From positions 103,781 to 167,780 of the forward strand of contig CAAGHI010000006.1 of assembly GCA_900769645.1 (NCBI GenBank): 64,000 nt of DNA, written 5' to 3'. Below, in pieces: positions 1 through 9,196 of this stretch (position 1 is the stretch's first letter; every line of letters begins with the position of its first letter). The stretch is from Candidatus Gastranaerophilales bacterium (GTDB lineage: Bacteria > Cyanobacteriota > Vampirovibrionia > Gastranaerophilales > Gastranaerophilaceae). The notes below the pieces were generated by a model. The model ran no database searches and was not told the origin of the DNA. It saw only the letters and a program-made list of their open reading frames with translations. Both the position numbers and the translations under genes were made by a program.

Positions 1-2
1 TA

Positions 3-92
3 CAAGGGCAAATGGCACAAATTCATCAAGATGTGTCAGACGTCAAAAACCTTTTAATCGGAATTATTAACGCAAATAATCAAAGGAATTAA
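3..92 (+). CDS. C-terminal end of an unidentified protein, truncated by the window start
   Basis: Reading frame 3 is open from the first base and stops at 90-92, giving about 29 residues that end in NAQNNQRN-like polar sequence (the visible end is INANNQRN). The stop lies one base before the amidase start, so the two genes are probably co-transcribed. Small proteins of this kind, placed immediately before a phage-type amidase, are often holin or holin-accessory proteins, but too little is visible to assign a function. Confidence 0.5.
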   Translation, partial: QGQMAQIHQDVSDVKNLLIGIINANNQRN

Positions 93-93
93 T

Positions 94-585
94 ATGAAAC
101 GAATAATTATTCACTGGACAGCCGGAACAAACAAACCTTGTGCAACAGATTTGGAACATTATCACTATATTGTTACAGGAACGGGAGAAGTTAAGAACGG
201 CAAATATAAGCCGGAAGATAACGAGAACTGTAATGATGGTAAGTATGCAGCACACACAGGCGGTGGCAATACCGGTTCAATAGGTGTTGCAATGTGCGGA
301 ATGTACGTGCCTTCAAAGGTAGATATTACACGTACTGAATACCCATTGACAAAAGTTCAATGCGAGCGAACATTTAAACTTTGTGCAGAGTTGTGCAAAA
401 AATATAATATTCCTATTACTCCTGATACAGTTATGACACACTATGAATTTGGAGTAAAACACCCAAATACTACTAGTCATCATAAGCCTGATATAACATA
501 TCTTTCACCATGGCAAGAAGTTACACCGGCAAGGATAGGAGATTTTATTCGAAATAAAATTAGATGGTACAAAAATAAAATATAA
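94..585 (+). CDS. N-acetylmuramoyl-L-alanine amidase (Amidase_2/PGRP fold), phage-endolysin type
   Basis: The predicted enzyme cuts the bond between N-acetylmuramic acid and the peptide stem in peptidoglycan. The 163-residue protein is a single catalytic domain: IIIHWTAG at residues 4-11 carries the first zinc histidine, AAHTGGGNTGSIGVAMCG (about 52-69) matches the family core, and THYEFG followed by HHKPDI near 127-146 gives the remaining His/Lys/Asp signature. There is no signal peptide and no cell-wall binding domain, which fits a cytoplasmic phage endolysin released through a holin rather than a house-keeping secreted amidase. AAAGGA at 82-87 is a suitable ribosome site. A terminator follows at 621. 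The family is secure; the phage origin is inferred from size and context. Confidence 0.85.
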   Translation: MKRIIIHWTAGTNKPCATDLEHYHYIVTGTGEVKNGKYKPEDNENCNDGKYAAHTGGGNTGSIGVAMCGMYVPSKVDITRTEYPLTKVQCERTFKLCAELCKKYNIPITPDTVMTHYEFGVKHPNTTSHHKPDITYLSPWQEVTPARIGDFIRNKIRWYKNKI

Positions 586-620
586 GCTTCTTTTAATTTT
601 CAGCTATTTGATATTTTTTT

Positions 621-648
621 AGAGCTACATTTGTAGCTCTTTTTTTTG
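621..648 (+). terminator. Rho-independent terminator after the amidase gene
   Basis: AGAGCTACA and TGTAGCTCT form a perfect 9-bp stem around a two-base gap (the effective loop takes some of the inner pairs), followed by a run of T residues. Confidence 0.85.
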
Positions 649-657
649 TGCTATAAT
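649..657 (+). promoter_or_regulatory. Extended -10 promoter element (TGCTATAAT)
   Basis: TG at 649-650, one base, then TATAAT at 652-657. The same TTTGTRCTATAAT context recurs elsewhere in the window. No gene is evident downstream before the next terminator at 688-730, so any transcript would be a very short RNA. Confidence 0.4.
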
Positions 658-687
658 TATTAAAGAAATTATAATAAATAATATGAG

Positions 688-730
688 AACACCTGAAAAC
701 AAATTTTATAAGTTTTGGGTGTTTTTTTTA
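688..730 (+). terminator. Second hairpin terminator
   Basis: AACACCTGAAAAC at 688-700 pairs with GTTTTGGGTGTT at about 712-723, with one bulge, followed by a T-run. Confidence 0.65.
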
Positions 731-1063
731 TTTAGTGTGTCGAGAGTGTGTCATAAGTAAAGAATTATGAAAACATCTTTTTCTATCCTTAAGACTAAAA
801 CCTTTATATAAAAAGAAAAGTTGCTAAAAGCAAATTTAGCAACATTAAATAAACACGAGGATATTAAGAGAGAGAGTATAAAATAAATCTTTGTTTTAAT
901 CTTGTTCAAACCATTTGAAGAACTTGATTAGTTTTAATATCCAATTATTGATTTTTCCAATTTGTAATTTTGATTTCCCTTACTCTTTTATAAAGTATTT
1001 TTTGTTCTGAAAATTGCTTTTTTTATATTTAATTGTTAAGTTTTCGTTACAAATAAATTTTTC

Positions 1064-1092
1064 TTGCCATAACGGCTGATAAATGTTAGAAT
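1064..1092 (+). promoter_or_regulatory. Sigma-70-type promoter of pilT
   Basis: TTGCCA (1064-1069) and TAGAAT (1087-1092) are separated by exactly 17 bases. The predicted start is about 15 bases upstream of the pilT GTG, leaving just enough room for the AGGAGA ribosome site at 1101-1106. Confidence 0.7.
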
Positions 1093-1115
1093 AACGTAAG
1101 AGGAGAAGTTATTAC

Positions 1116-2228
1116 GTGGAAAATTATTCAAATTCAAAATTCAATATAATATCATTTTTAAAGAAAGCTGTAGCTATTGGCGCATCTGATGTGCATTTAC
1201 AGGTTGATGAACACCCAGTTATCAGAATAGATGGCAAAATCACAAAAGTTGACATGCCATCATTAACTGAAGATGACATTTCTTTAGCTTATGATATTTT
1301 GCTTCCAACACATTTCAAGGGCAAAGTTAATTCTGTTTTTGATTTGGATTTTGCTTATGAAATCCACGGTGTTTCTCGTTTTAGGGTAAATTTAAGCCGT
1401 CAATTAGGTAAAAGCGCTCTTGTAATCAGGACAATCCCTTATGAAATCAAAAGGGTTTCTGATTTGATGTTGCCGGAATCTATTGAACAATTTGCAACAC
1501 TAAACAATGGTTTGGTACTGATTACAGGTCCTACCGGTTCTGGTAAATCTACGACAATTGCCTCTTTGATTGACTATATCAATATTAATTATCCGAAACA
1601 TATTATTACAATTGAAGATCCGGTAGAATTTATTTTCACTAATAAAAAATCAATTGTGTCACAAAGGCAGGTTTTAATTGATACTCCATCATTTCCTGCT
1701 GGTATCAAATATGCTTTAAGACAGGATCCTGATGTTATATTTATCGGTGAAATCAGGGATAAAGATACTGTTACGGCTGCTCTAAAAGCTGCTGAAACAG
1801 GTCACCTTGTATTTGCAACAATTCACACGAACGATGCAATTCAAACAGTAAACAGAATTGTGAACATGTTTGAGCCGTCAGACAGAGATTTTGTTAGAGG
1901 ACAATTGGCATCTATTTTGAGAGGAACTGTTTCGCAAAAACTTATTCCGGTTTCAAATGGTACAGGCAGACGTCCTGCGTGTGAAGTTCTTGTTGTAACT
2001 CCGACTGTAAAAGACTTTATCGAAAAAGACAAGTTGGAAGAAATTTATGACCTTGTTAAGAAGGGGTCTTTCAATAATATGATTACGATGAATACGTCCT
2101 TGTATAGATTGTTTGAACAAGACTTGATTACGGAAGAAGTTGCAATGAGCTATTCTGACAACAAAAATGAATTGCAACAAATGTTCAGAGGTGTATTCCA
2201 CGGAACATTCGGACCTACTGGCAAATAA
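1116..2228 (+). CDS. pilT: Type IV pilus retraction-type ATPase PilT
   Basis: A hexameric secretion-superfamily ATPase thought to drive pilus disassembly and twitching. Of the 370 residues, Walker A GPTGSGKS is at 138-145, the Asp box IEDPVEF at 166-172, Walker B DPDVIFIGE at 204-212 and the His box TGHLVFATIHTND at 228-240. The length matches PilT, not the longer PilB. The start is a GTG at 1116, set by AGGAGA at 1101-1106; no ATG fits. The C-terminal AIRNLIRE retraction motif of classical PilT is degenerate here (VKDFIEKD). It heads a co-directional run with recO (29-bp gap). Pilus assembly genes are not in the window, but several pilin-like proteins are. Confidence 0.92.
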   Translation: MENYSNSKFNIISFLKKAVAIGASDVHLQVDEHPVIRIDGKITKVDMPSLTEDDISLAYDILLPTHFKGKVNSVFDLDFAYEIHGVSRFRVNLSRQLGKSALVIRTIPYEIKRVSDLMLPESIEQFATLNNGLVLITGPTGSGKSTTIASLIDYININYPKHIITIEDPVEFIFTNKKSIVSQRQVLIDTPSFPAGIKYALRQDPDVIFIGEIRDKDTVTAALKAAETGHLVFATIHTNDAIQTVNRIVNMFEPSDRDFVRGQLASILRGTVSQKLIPVSNGTGRRPACEVLVVTPTVKDFIEKDKLEEIYDLVKKGSFNNMITMNTSLYRLFEQDLITEEVAMSYSDNKNELQQMFRGVFHGTFGPTGK

Positions 2229-2257
2229 AAAATTATAAGATTATAAGAGATAGTTGA

Positions 2258-3019
2258 ATGAATAATTTTGTAACAGATGCAATCAATTTGAAGGCATACA
2301 ATTTGAGTGAGGCAGACAAAATAATTGTCATGTATTCAAAGGATAAGGGGCTTATTCGAGGGGTTGCGAAAGGAGTAAAAAAGCCAAAAAGTAAGCTGGG
2401 CGCAAGAATGGATTTGCTTGTTGCCAATAAGCTTATGCTTTATAAAGGTAAAAATCTGGACAGAATTTGTCAGGCGGAGGCTTTGAATACTTTCCACAAG
2501 ACTCGTCAGAATATGGACAAGATATTTTATTCAATGTATGTTACTGAGGTTGTAAATAATTTCGGAGTTGAGGACGATCCTTGCTCAAAAGAGGTTTATG
2601 AGCTTTTGTATAAGGCTTTGGATACAATTTCTAATGCGAAATCATCTGTTGAAATTGTTATTGCTGTTATCAAGTTTCAGCTAAAAATGATGCAGATTTC
2701 CGGACTCGGAGTTGAATTGGATAATTGTTTGTGTTGTGGAAATTCTGTAAAAGATGAAAATATGTATTTTTCATCTCAGCTTGGCGGAATTCTTTGTCCA
2801 GGGTGCAATGAAAAATATCATACACATACTTTGATGCATTATAAGTTAAGAGATTTTTTGAATTCTTGTTTGGATAATGATTTTGATACAGTTTCAGAAT
2901 ATGAACGAAAGGCTAATGATAAGGTGTGCAGTGTTTGTTTTGAGCTTTTAAAAGAATATATTAATGTTCATTCGAGCAAAAAATTTAATTCGACTGATAT
3001 TTTGCAGGAGATTAAGTAG
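2258..3019 (+). CDS. recO: DNA repair protein RecO
   Basis: RecO anneals complementary single strands and helps RecR load RecA at gaps in the RecF pathway. The 253-residue protein has the N-terminal OB-fold part, whose start resembles other RecO proteins (AYNLSEADKIIVMYSKDKG, residues 13-31), a helical middle, and a zinc site made by C157/C160 and C180/C183. Length is typical. The start ATG follows AAGAGA. It sits between pilT and a small membrane protein on the same strand. Confidence 0.88.
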   Translation: MNNFVTDAINLKAYNLSEADKIIVMYSKDKGLIRGVAKGVKKPKSKLGARMDLLVANKLMLYKGKNLDRICQAEALNTFHKTRQNMDKIFYSMYVTEVVNNFGVEDDPCSKEVYELLYKALDTISNAKSSVEIVIAVIKFQLKMMQISGLGVELDNCLCCGNSVKDENMYFSSQLGGILCPGCNEKYHTHTLMHYKLRDFLNSCLDNDFDTVSEYERKANDKVCSVCFELLKEYINVHSSKKFNSTDILQEIK

Positions 3020-3027
3020 GAGATAAA

Positions 3028-3411
3028 ATGTTCAAAAATCTATTTAACTTATCAGTAAAGCGTTCCGGCTTTGAAATCTTCGGGTTTTACATCTTTTATT
3101 CTTTATTAGGTGCGATTGTTGCTGGAGTTATTTGCGGAGTTGTGATTGCTGCTTTGCACCCAGAAGTCAAGACTGTTGAAGATGCTACAGCTTTTGCTAT
3201 TAAATATGCTCCACTTATGGCAATTTTTTATGGGTTGATTTTAGCTTTTTTAATTATCCGAGCGAGAGATTTGTTTAGTTCGTTTAAGGCAATTTCTCTT
3301 GTTATTTTGTCGGTTCCTTTGTTGTTTTTCTGTGGACTGTCTCTTGGTTTAATTCCAGTGGCATTTTTGACAGGAGTTAGCGACAAAGAAATTCCGGACT
3401 TAAAAGATTAA
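3028..3411 (+). CDS. Small membrane protein of unknown function
   Basis: 127 residues with three or four hydrophobic segments (roughly 20-45, 65-80, 88-115) and short charged loops; the C-terminus ends in a polar SDKEIPDLKD tail. It starts 8 bases after recO behind AGGAGAT, so it is translated from the same message. I do not recognise a family. Confidence 0.7.
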   Translation: MFKNLFNLSVKRSGFEIFGFYIFYSLLGAIVAGVICGVVIAALHPEVKTVEDATAFAIKYAPLMAIFYGLILAFLIIRARDLFSSFKAISLVILSVPLLFFCGLSLGLIPVAFLTGVSDKEIPDLKD

Positions 3412-3490
3412 TTAATAGTTAATTTCTCTGACTTTTTCAAAAACTACGTTAAAATATAATTATAGATGTTTTAAAAAGGAGTTGAGGTTT

Positions 3491-6085
3491 ATGCCTAATT
3501 TTGAAAAATTTACAAATTATTCTCAGGAATTATTGAATTCGGCTGGTGCTGTTATGCAATCTCATAAAAATTCAGAGTTGCAGCCGGCTCATATTATGCT
3601 TGCAATGATTAAGGGTGATGGAATAATTCGAGATTATTTGACTGAGTTGAAGTTGTTAAATCAAAACTTTATCAACAAAATAACTCAAATGGTCAATTCT
3701 TATCCGACGATTTCCACTCCTCCGTCAGGTCAGGTTTATATGTCGAACGAAACTTACAGATTGCTTGATTTAGCAGAACAGCAAGCTGGAGAATTGAAAG
3801 ACGAATTTGTTAGTATTGAAGATATTTTACTTGCAATGACAAAACTTGATGGAAGTGAAATTCAGACGGTTTTAAAATCGAATGGAGTTGACTCGAATAA
3901 AGTTTTAAATGCAATGAAAAAGATAAGAGGTAATAAAAAAGTGGACAATAAAAATGCAGAAGAAAATATGAAAGCGCTTGAAAAGTTTTCAACTGATTTA
4001 ACAGCGCTTGCACGAAAAGGTAAACTAGATCCGGTAATCGGTAGAGATGAAGAGGTTCGTCGTATTATTCAGGTCTTGAACAGACGTACAAAAAACAACC
4101 CTGTACTTATTGGAGAACCTGGGGTTGGTAAAACTGCAATAGTTGAGGGCTTAGCTCAACGTATTGTAAGAGGCGATGTTCCAGAAAGTTTGAAAGATGT
4201 AAAACTCGTTTCTCTTGATATGGGCGCACTTGTTGCAGGTGCTAAATTCAGAGGTGAATTTGAAGAACGTTTGAAAGCTGTTTTGAAAGAGGTTGAAAAT
4301 TCAAACGGTGAAATCGTAATGTTTATTGATGAGTTGCACACAGTTGTCGGAGCCGGTGCAACAGAAGGCTCTATGGACGCAGGTAACTTATTGAAACCTA
4401 TGCTTGCACGTGGAGTTCTTAGAACAATCGGAGCTACAACTGTAAACGAATATCGTAAATATATTGAGAAAGACCCAGCTTTGGAAAGACGTTTTCAACC
4501 GGTGTTGGTTGGTGAACCGTCTGTTGAAGATACTATTTCAATCTTGCGTGGACTTAAAGAAAAATATGAAGTTCACCATGGAATTAGAATTCTTGATAGT
4601 GCCTTGATTGCGGCCGCAAAACTTTCTGATAGATATATTACAGACAGATTTTTGCCGGATAAAGCGATTGACTTGATTGATGAAGCTGCATCTTCCCTTC
4701 GTATAGAAATTGATTCTATGCCTGAGGAAATCGATAAAATGATGCGCCAAAAAATTCAATTTGAGATTGAGCGTGAAGCCTTGAAAAAAGAAGATGATGA
4801 CGATGCTCGTGCAAAAGTTGAAGATTTGACAAAGCAAATCAATGAACTAGAAGGCAAAATCGGCAAATTAAAAGCTCAATGGGAACAAGAAAAGGCATCA
4901 ATTACTGGTGAAGCCGGTATTAAAGAAGAAATCGAACAAGTTAAAGCTAAAATTGATGAAGCTGAACGTAATACCGATTTGCAGACAGCTGCGGAACTTA
5001 AATATGGCAAACTTCTTGAACTTGAAAAACAGTTGAAAGCTGTACAAAATAAAGAAAAATCCGATAATAAGCTTCTTAAAGAAGAAATTACAGATGATGA
5101 TATTGCAAATGTAGTCAGCAAATGGACTGGAATTCCTGTTACCAAACTTGTTGAAAGTGAAAAACAAAAATTGTTGAATATGGAAGATATTTTGCACAAA
5201 CGTCTTGTTGGACAAGAAGAGGCAGTTGATACTGTTTCTGATGCAATCCGTCGTGCTCGTTCAGGTTTGAAAGACCCGAAACGCCCAATTGGTACATTCT
5301 TGTTCTTAGGTCCAACAGGTGTTGGTAAAACCGAACTTGCAAAATCATTGGCAGAATTTATGTTCAACGATGAAGATGCATTGATTCGTATTGATATGTC
5401 TGAATATATGGAAAAACACAATGTTTCAAGACTTGTTGGAGCGCCTCCGGGATACGTTGGTTATGATGAAGGCGGTCAATTGACAGAGGCTGTTCGTCGT
5501 AAACCTTATTCTGTTGTGCTTTTTGATGAAATTGAAAAGGCGCACCCAGATGTGTTCAATATCATGTTGCAAATCTTTGATGATGGTCGTTTGACTGATA
5601 GCAAAGGTAGAACAGTTGATTTCAAAAATACACTTATTATAATGACTTCAAACATCGGAAGTGATATTATTCTTGAAAATACTTTGAATTCAATCGGAAA
5701 TCCACAATCTTTTGAAGATACAAAAGAAAAGGTTATGGAGGTTTTGAGAAGCCGTTTCAAACCTGAATTCTTGAACAGAATTGATGAAACAATCTTCTTT
5801 AAAGCCTTGAATATGCAGGATTTGACAAAAATTGTTGATATTCAAATGGATAATTTGAGGAGATTGTTGAAAGATCAAGAAATTGATTTTGAAATTACTC
5901 CTGACGCTAAAGAATTCCTTGCAACACGTGGTTTTAACCCTGTATATGGCGCAAGACCTTTGAAACGAGTAATTAGACAACTTATTGAAAATCCATTGTC
6001 TAAAGAAATTTTGGCTCAAAAATTCTTGCGTGGCGATAAGGTTACAATTGATGTCGAAAACGATGAGATTGTATTTAGAAAATAA
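3491..6085 (+). CDS. clpB: ATP-dependent disaggregase ClpB
   Basis: Hsp100 chaperone that pulls polypeptides out of aggregates together with DnaK. In the 864-residue protein there is an N-terminal Clp repeat domain (about 1-145), NBD1 with Walker A GEPGVGKT at 208-215 and [12 protein letters not shown] as Walker B, a long coiled-coil middle domain (about 395-525, [12 protein letters not shown] onwards) that separates ClpB from ClpC and ClpA, and NBD2 with GPTGVGKT near 605-612. A substrate pore loop GYVGYDEGG is present. A TTG in frame nine bases upstream overlaps the GGAG ribosome site, so ATG 3491 is the start. No CIRCE operator was found in front of it. Confidence 0.95.
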   Translation: MPNFEKFTNYSQELLNSAGAVMQSHKNSELQPAHIMLAMIKGDGIIRDYLTELKLLNQNFINKITQMVNSYPTISTPPSGQVYMSNETYRLLDLAEQQAGELKDEFVSIEDILLAMTKLDGSEIQTVLKSNGVDSNKVLNAMKKIRGNKKVDNKNAEENMKALEKFSTDLTALARKGKLDPVIGRDEEVRRIIQVLNRRTKNNPVLIGEPGVGKTAIVEGLAQRIVRGDVPESLKDVKLVSLDMGALVAGAKFRGEFEERLKAVLKEVENSNGEIVMFIDELHTVVGAGATEGSMDAGNLLKPMLARGVLRTIGATTVNEYRKYIEKDPALERRFQPVLVGEPSVEDTISILRGLKEKYEVHHGIRILDSALIAAAKLSDRYITDRFLPDKAIDLIDEAASSLRIEIDSMPEEIDKMMRQKIQFEIEREALKKEDDDDARAKVEDLTKQINELEGKIGKLKAQWEQEKASITGEAGIKEEIEQVKAKIDEAERNTDLQTAAELKYGKLLELEKQLKAVQNKEKSDNKLLKEEITDDDIANVVSKWTGIPVTKLVESEKQKLLNMEDILHKRLVGQEEAVDTVSDAIRRARSGLKDPKRPIGTFLFLGPTGVGKTELAKSLAEFMFNDEDALIRIDMSEYMEKHNVSRLVGAPPGYVGYDEGGQLTEAVRRKPYSVVLFDEIEKAHPDVFNIMLQIFDDGRLTDSKGRTVDFKNTLIIMTSNIGSDIILENTLNSIGNPQSFEDTKEKVMEVLRSRFKPEFLNRIDETIFFKALNMQDLTKIVDIQMDNLRRLLKDQEIDFEITPDAKEFLATRGFNPVYGARPLKRVIRQLIENPLSKEILAQKFLRGDKVTIDVENDEIVFRK

Positions 6086-6106
6086 CCTAATTGGTGCATA
6101 TTAAAA

Positions 6107-6143
6107 GAAAATCCGATAGATTTAATATCTGTCGGATTTTTTT
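6107..6143 (+). terminator. Terminator of clpB
   Basis: AAAATCCGATAGA pairs with TCTGTCGGATTTT (one G-T pair) around TTTAATA, followed by T residues. Confidence 0.85.
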
Positions 6144-6191
6144 AGCAAATTATTTTTTGTTTTGCTTTTATATGGATACGGAAGTGTTAAT

Positions 6192-6944
6192 ATGAAAATT
6201 TTAAACAAAATTTCAACAAAAATTATTTCAAATATTCGAGAATTGGGTCCTCAATCTAAGCCAATTACAAAATTTGAACCAATACAAGATACATTTACCA
6301 GATGCGTAAATCCTGATTTGCCAGTTGGCAATATTCTAACAGTAGAGAAAAACGCTTATGGCGAACTTATGTTTAAAGATGGAAGAAATGAGGTTGGAAT
6401 TTCAACTTTTGACATTGTTGAAGATAATTATGGTAACCCGGAATTATTCCCGGAGTCATGGTTTGAACCCGATGTTACTCCGAAAATTGACGGTAAAAGG
6501 TATATGAAGCCTTACATGTTTGTGCATGAACTTGTGATGTTTGATAGAATGGGAGAAAAAGAACTTGCAGCTCGCGGTAAAAAATATGGGACAATGGCAA
6601 TTCAACATTTATTGGATATCGCAAATAAGAACGATTGTGAAGGAAGAATTGTTTTACATGCTGCCAAACTTGGTAAAACAGGATTTGCACCAGGAAGATT
6701 TTATCACAAAATGGGATTTTCTTTACCGGTCAAGACAACTAAAAACCTTGAAATGCAAGAACAAGAATATATTGAAAATCTTACAAAATTGCTAGAACGA
6801 GGTATGTCGGAAGCTAATGCAAAAGAACTGTTAGAAAGTCGCGGTTTTAGATTGCCCGAAAAGAAAGATGGCAGATACGTTGCAGATATTGGGTATATGA
6901 TTATGACAAACCCTGAATGTGCAATGAATTATCCGTTGAAATAA
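6192..6944 (+). CDS. GNAT-like protein, first of a tandem pair
   Basis: 250 residues. The C-terminal half contains KKYGTMAIQHLL near 135 and GRFYHKMGFS near 170, which look like GNAT motifs A and B (acetyl-CoA pyrophosphate loop and the FYxKxGF strand). The N-terminus MKILNKIST... leads to KFEPIQDTFTR, a form of the short F-containing tag found on other proteins in this window. ATG 6192 is chosen because it aligns with the start of the neighbouring paralogue. Substrate is unknown; the acetyltransferase reading is inference from motif shape. Confidence 0.7.
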   Translation: MKILNKISTKIISNIRELGPQSKPITKFEPIQDTFTRCVNPDLPVGNILTVEKNAYGELMFKDGRNEVGISTFDIVEDNYGNPELFPESWFEPDVTPKIDGKRYMKPYMFVHELVMFDRMGEKELAARGKKYGTMAIQHLLDIANKNDCEGRIVLHAAKLGKTGFAPGRFYHKMGFSLPVKTTKNLEMQEQEYIENLTKLLERGMSEANAKELLESRGFRLPEKKDGRYVADIGYMIMTNPECAMNYPLK

Positions 6945-6956
6945 GAAAGTTTATAT

Positions 6957-7712
6957 ATGAAAATTACAGAAAAAATTTCCAGTAAAATAATTTCAAGTAT
7001 AAGAAATGTAACTAACCCGTCAAAACGCCGGATAAAATTTGCCCCGATACAAGATACATTTACTAAAAGTGCGCGTCCGGTAGGAATACCTGCTGATAAT
7101 ATTCTGACAGTTAAGAAAAATGTTTATGGTGAATATGTTTTTATGGACGGCAAAAAAGAAGTAGGTTTTGCGACATTTAGTATTAATACAAGGGAGTATG
7201 GAAGTTATGACGTTTATCCTGTAGATTGGTTTGATGAAAGTGTAGCCCCAAATTTAAAAGGTGACCACAAATTGAAACCGAATATGTATATTACAGAATT
7301 TTCGATATATGACAGACTTAATAAAAAAACTCTTGAAAAACGTGATAAAAAGTATGGAACAATGGCAATGCAACATCTTTTGACAATAGCAAAAGCAAGT
7401 GGTTGTGAGTATCGCATTGAATTATATGCGGGACAATTGGGGCATACAAAATTTATGCCAGGAAGGTTTTATCATAAAATGGGTTTTTCTCTTCCATACA
7501 AGGTAAACAAAGAATTAGAGAAAATGGAGCATAAATATAATAAAGAACTTGCTAAACTTTTGAAAAATGGAGTTTCTGAAGATGAAGCGAGAAAAATATT
7601 AGAAATCAAAGATCTTTATCTGCCAGAAAAAAAGGACGGCAGATACATTGCAGATTATGGAAAAATGTTTATGACAAATCCTGAATGTGCAATGAATTAT
7701 CCGTTGAAATAA
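6957..7712 (+). CDS. GNAT-like protein, second of a tandem pair
   Basis: 251 residues, clearly a duplicate of the preceding gene: both carry FxPIQDTFT near residue 35-45, KKYGTMAxQHLL, PGRFYHKMGFSLP and an identical ending MTNPECAMNYPLK. The gap is 12 bases, so they form one transcription unit. The conserved C-terminus suggests a constrained function for that tail. No known substrate; a weak acetyltransferase fold assignment only. Confidence 0.7.
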   Translation: MKITEKISSKIISSIRNVTNPSKRRIKFAPIQDTFTKSARPVGIPADNILTVKKNVYGEYVFMDGKKEVGFATFSINTREYGSYDVYPVDWFDESVAPNLKGDHKLKPNMYITEFSIYDRLNKKTLEKRDKKYGTMAMQHLLTIAKASGCEYRIELYAGQLGHTKFMPGRFYHKMGFSLPYKVNKELEKMEHKYNKELAKLLKNGVSEDEARKILEIKDLYLPEKKDGRYIADYGKMFMTNPECAMNYPLK

Positions 7713-7718
7713 TATATT

Positions 7719-9140
7719 TTAGAAATTAAAATCTCTTCCACCTTTGGCTATTTTTTCTAAATCCTCTGCAACTTTTAGTCTCACGCATTCCGGGCATTCA
7801 AGAGTTTTTTGCTCTTTTGCAATAAGTTTTTCACCTACTGCTTTGGTTTCTTCTGATGCGTAATCCTCCAAGTACTCTTTAAGTGTTAAAATTGCATTTG
7901 GGTGACAGAAATTGTGGATTTGTTTGTCTTTACAGATTTCCATAAATCTGTCGCCTGTTCTACCGTTTCTGTAACAAGCTGTACAGAAACTTGGCAAATA
8001 TCCAAGCTCCATAAGCCATTTAATAACTTCATCAAGCGGACGTCTGTCTGAAACGTCAAATTGTGCAGAGTCTTCTTTTTCGGGCATTGGTTGGTAATAT
8101 CCGCCAACACTTGTTTTGGAACCACCTGAAACTTGTGAAACACCAAGCTTCAATAATTTTTTTCTGCATTCAGGAGTTTCTCTTGTCGAAACAATCATGC
8201 CTGTGTAAGGGACAGCAATTCTGATACAAGCAACAATTTTTGCAAATGTGTCATCGTCAATTCCGTTATCAAAAACATCAGGATCAATGTCATCTGCACG
8301 TCTAATTCTCGGAACGCTGATTGTGTGAGGACCAACGCCAAAAGCTGCTTCCAAGTGTTCTGCGTGCATTAAAACTCCTGCAAACTCATATCTGTAAGAC
8401 TCTAGACCAAACAATACACCTAGTCCGACATCATCAATTCCGCCTTCCATTGCTCTGTCCATGGCTTCCGTATGGTATTTGTAATTATGTTTAGGGCCTG
8501 TCGGGTGAAGTGTTTCATAGCTTTCTTTATTATATGTTTCTTGGAACAGAATATATGTACCAATTCCGGCGTCATGCAATTTTTTGTAATTTTCAACTGT
8601 TGTTGCTGCAATATTGACATTCACACGACGTATTGAACCGTTTTTGTGTTTGATAGAATAAATCGTTTTGATAGAGTCTAAAATGTATTCAATCGGGTTG
8701 TTTACCGGATCTTCACCTGTTTCAAGAGCAAGTCTTTTGTGTCCCATATCTTGAAGCGCCATAACTTCACGAGCAATTTCTTCTTGTGACAATTTTTTGC
8801 GAGGAATATGTTTATTCTTTGCGTGATAAGGGCAATAAACACAACCGTTTACACAATAATTTGACAAATACAAAGGTGCAAACAAAACAATTCTGTTTCC
8901 GTAATAATCTTGTTTAATCTTTTCTGCAAGTTCAAAAATCTCTTGATTTTTATCTTCAAGCTCACAAGCTAAAAGAACTGAGGCTTCTCTATGTGTCAAA
9001 CCTTTTTCAAGTCTAGCTTTTTCAAGAATTTTGTCTATTAATTCTATATTATTTTTATTTTCTTCTGCGTATTTTAAAGTATCTAAAATTTCTTCGTGTG
9101 AAATAAATTCTTCGGCATTGTGTGATTTTGGATTATACAT
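7719..9140 (-). CDS. hydG: [FeFe]-hydrogenase maturation radical SAM enzyme HydG
   Basis: HydG cleaves tyrosine to supply CO and cyanide for the H-cluster of [FeFe]-hydrogenase. The 473-residue protein has the radical SAM triad C96-x3-C100-x2-C103 (YCVNGCVYC) and the HydG-specific C-terminal cluster site C386-x2-C389-x22-C412, which separates it from the thiamine enzyme ThiH. ETGED and the SVPRIRRADD region also fit. It lies 56 bases downstream of mnmA on the same strand and may be co-transcribed with it. HydE, HydF and the hydrogenase itself are not in this window. Confidence 0.93.
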   Translation of the reverse strand: MYNPKSHNAEEFISHEEILDTLKYAEENKNNIELIDKILEKARLEKGLTHREASVLLACELEDKNQEIFELAEKIKQDYYGNRIVLFAPLYLSNYCVNGCVYCPYHAKNKHIPRKKLSQEEIAREVMALQDMGHKRLALETGEDPVNNPIEYILDSIKTIYSIKHKNGSIRRVNVNIAATTVENYKKLHDAGIGTYILFQETYNKESYETLHPTGPKHNYKYHTEAMDRAMEGGIDDVGLGVLFGLESYRYEFAGVLMHAEHLEAAFGVGPHTISVPRIRRADDIDPDVFDNGIDDDTFAKIVACIRIAVPYTGMIVSTRETPECRKKLLKLGVSQVSGGSKTSVGGYYQPMPEKEDSAQFDVSDRRPLDEVIKWLMELGYLPSFCTACYRNGRTGDRFMEICKDKQIHNFCHPNAILTLKEYLEDYASEETKAVGEKLIAKEQKTLECPECVRLKVAEDLEKIAKGGRDFNF

Positions 9141-9196
9141 AATTTCTCTCCCTAATATCTACATGATAACCCTGACAAAGCCAAAAGTAAAGTTTA

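Larger units (their letters stand above)
586..1115. other. 530-bp gene-poor interval after the amidase
   Basis: No convincing coding frame is present. It holds two hairpin terminators (621-648, 688-730), an extended -10 element between them (649-657), a perfect 9-bp inverted repeat with a 6-nt loop at 820-843 (no T-run behind it), and a strong promoter for pilT at 1064-1092. The heptamer GTGTGTC occurs twice at about 735-752, separated by four bases. The interval probably marks the edge of a decayed prophage, but no integrase or clear attachment site is visible. Confidence 0.5.

Noticed and set aside
735..752. Direct repeat GTGTGTC-N4-GTGTGTC as an attachment site
   Set aside because: Too short and not next to a tRNA or integrase; chance repeat is likely.
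820..843. 9-bp inverted repeat as a terminator
   Set aside because: No T-run follows and no gene precedes it; kept only as part of the interval description.
3412..3490. Possible CIRCE or heat-shock operator upstream of clpB
   Set aside because: No TTAGCACTC-N9-GAGTGCTAA pattern or close variant is present.
4876..5421. 181-residue minus-strand open frame within clpB
   Set aside because: Antisense shadow of a strongly conserved gene; Ser/Leu-rich composition typical of reverse frames, no ribosome site.
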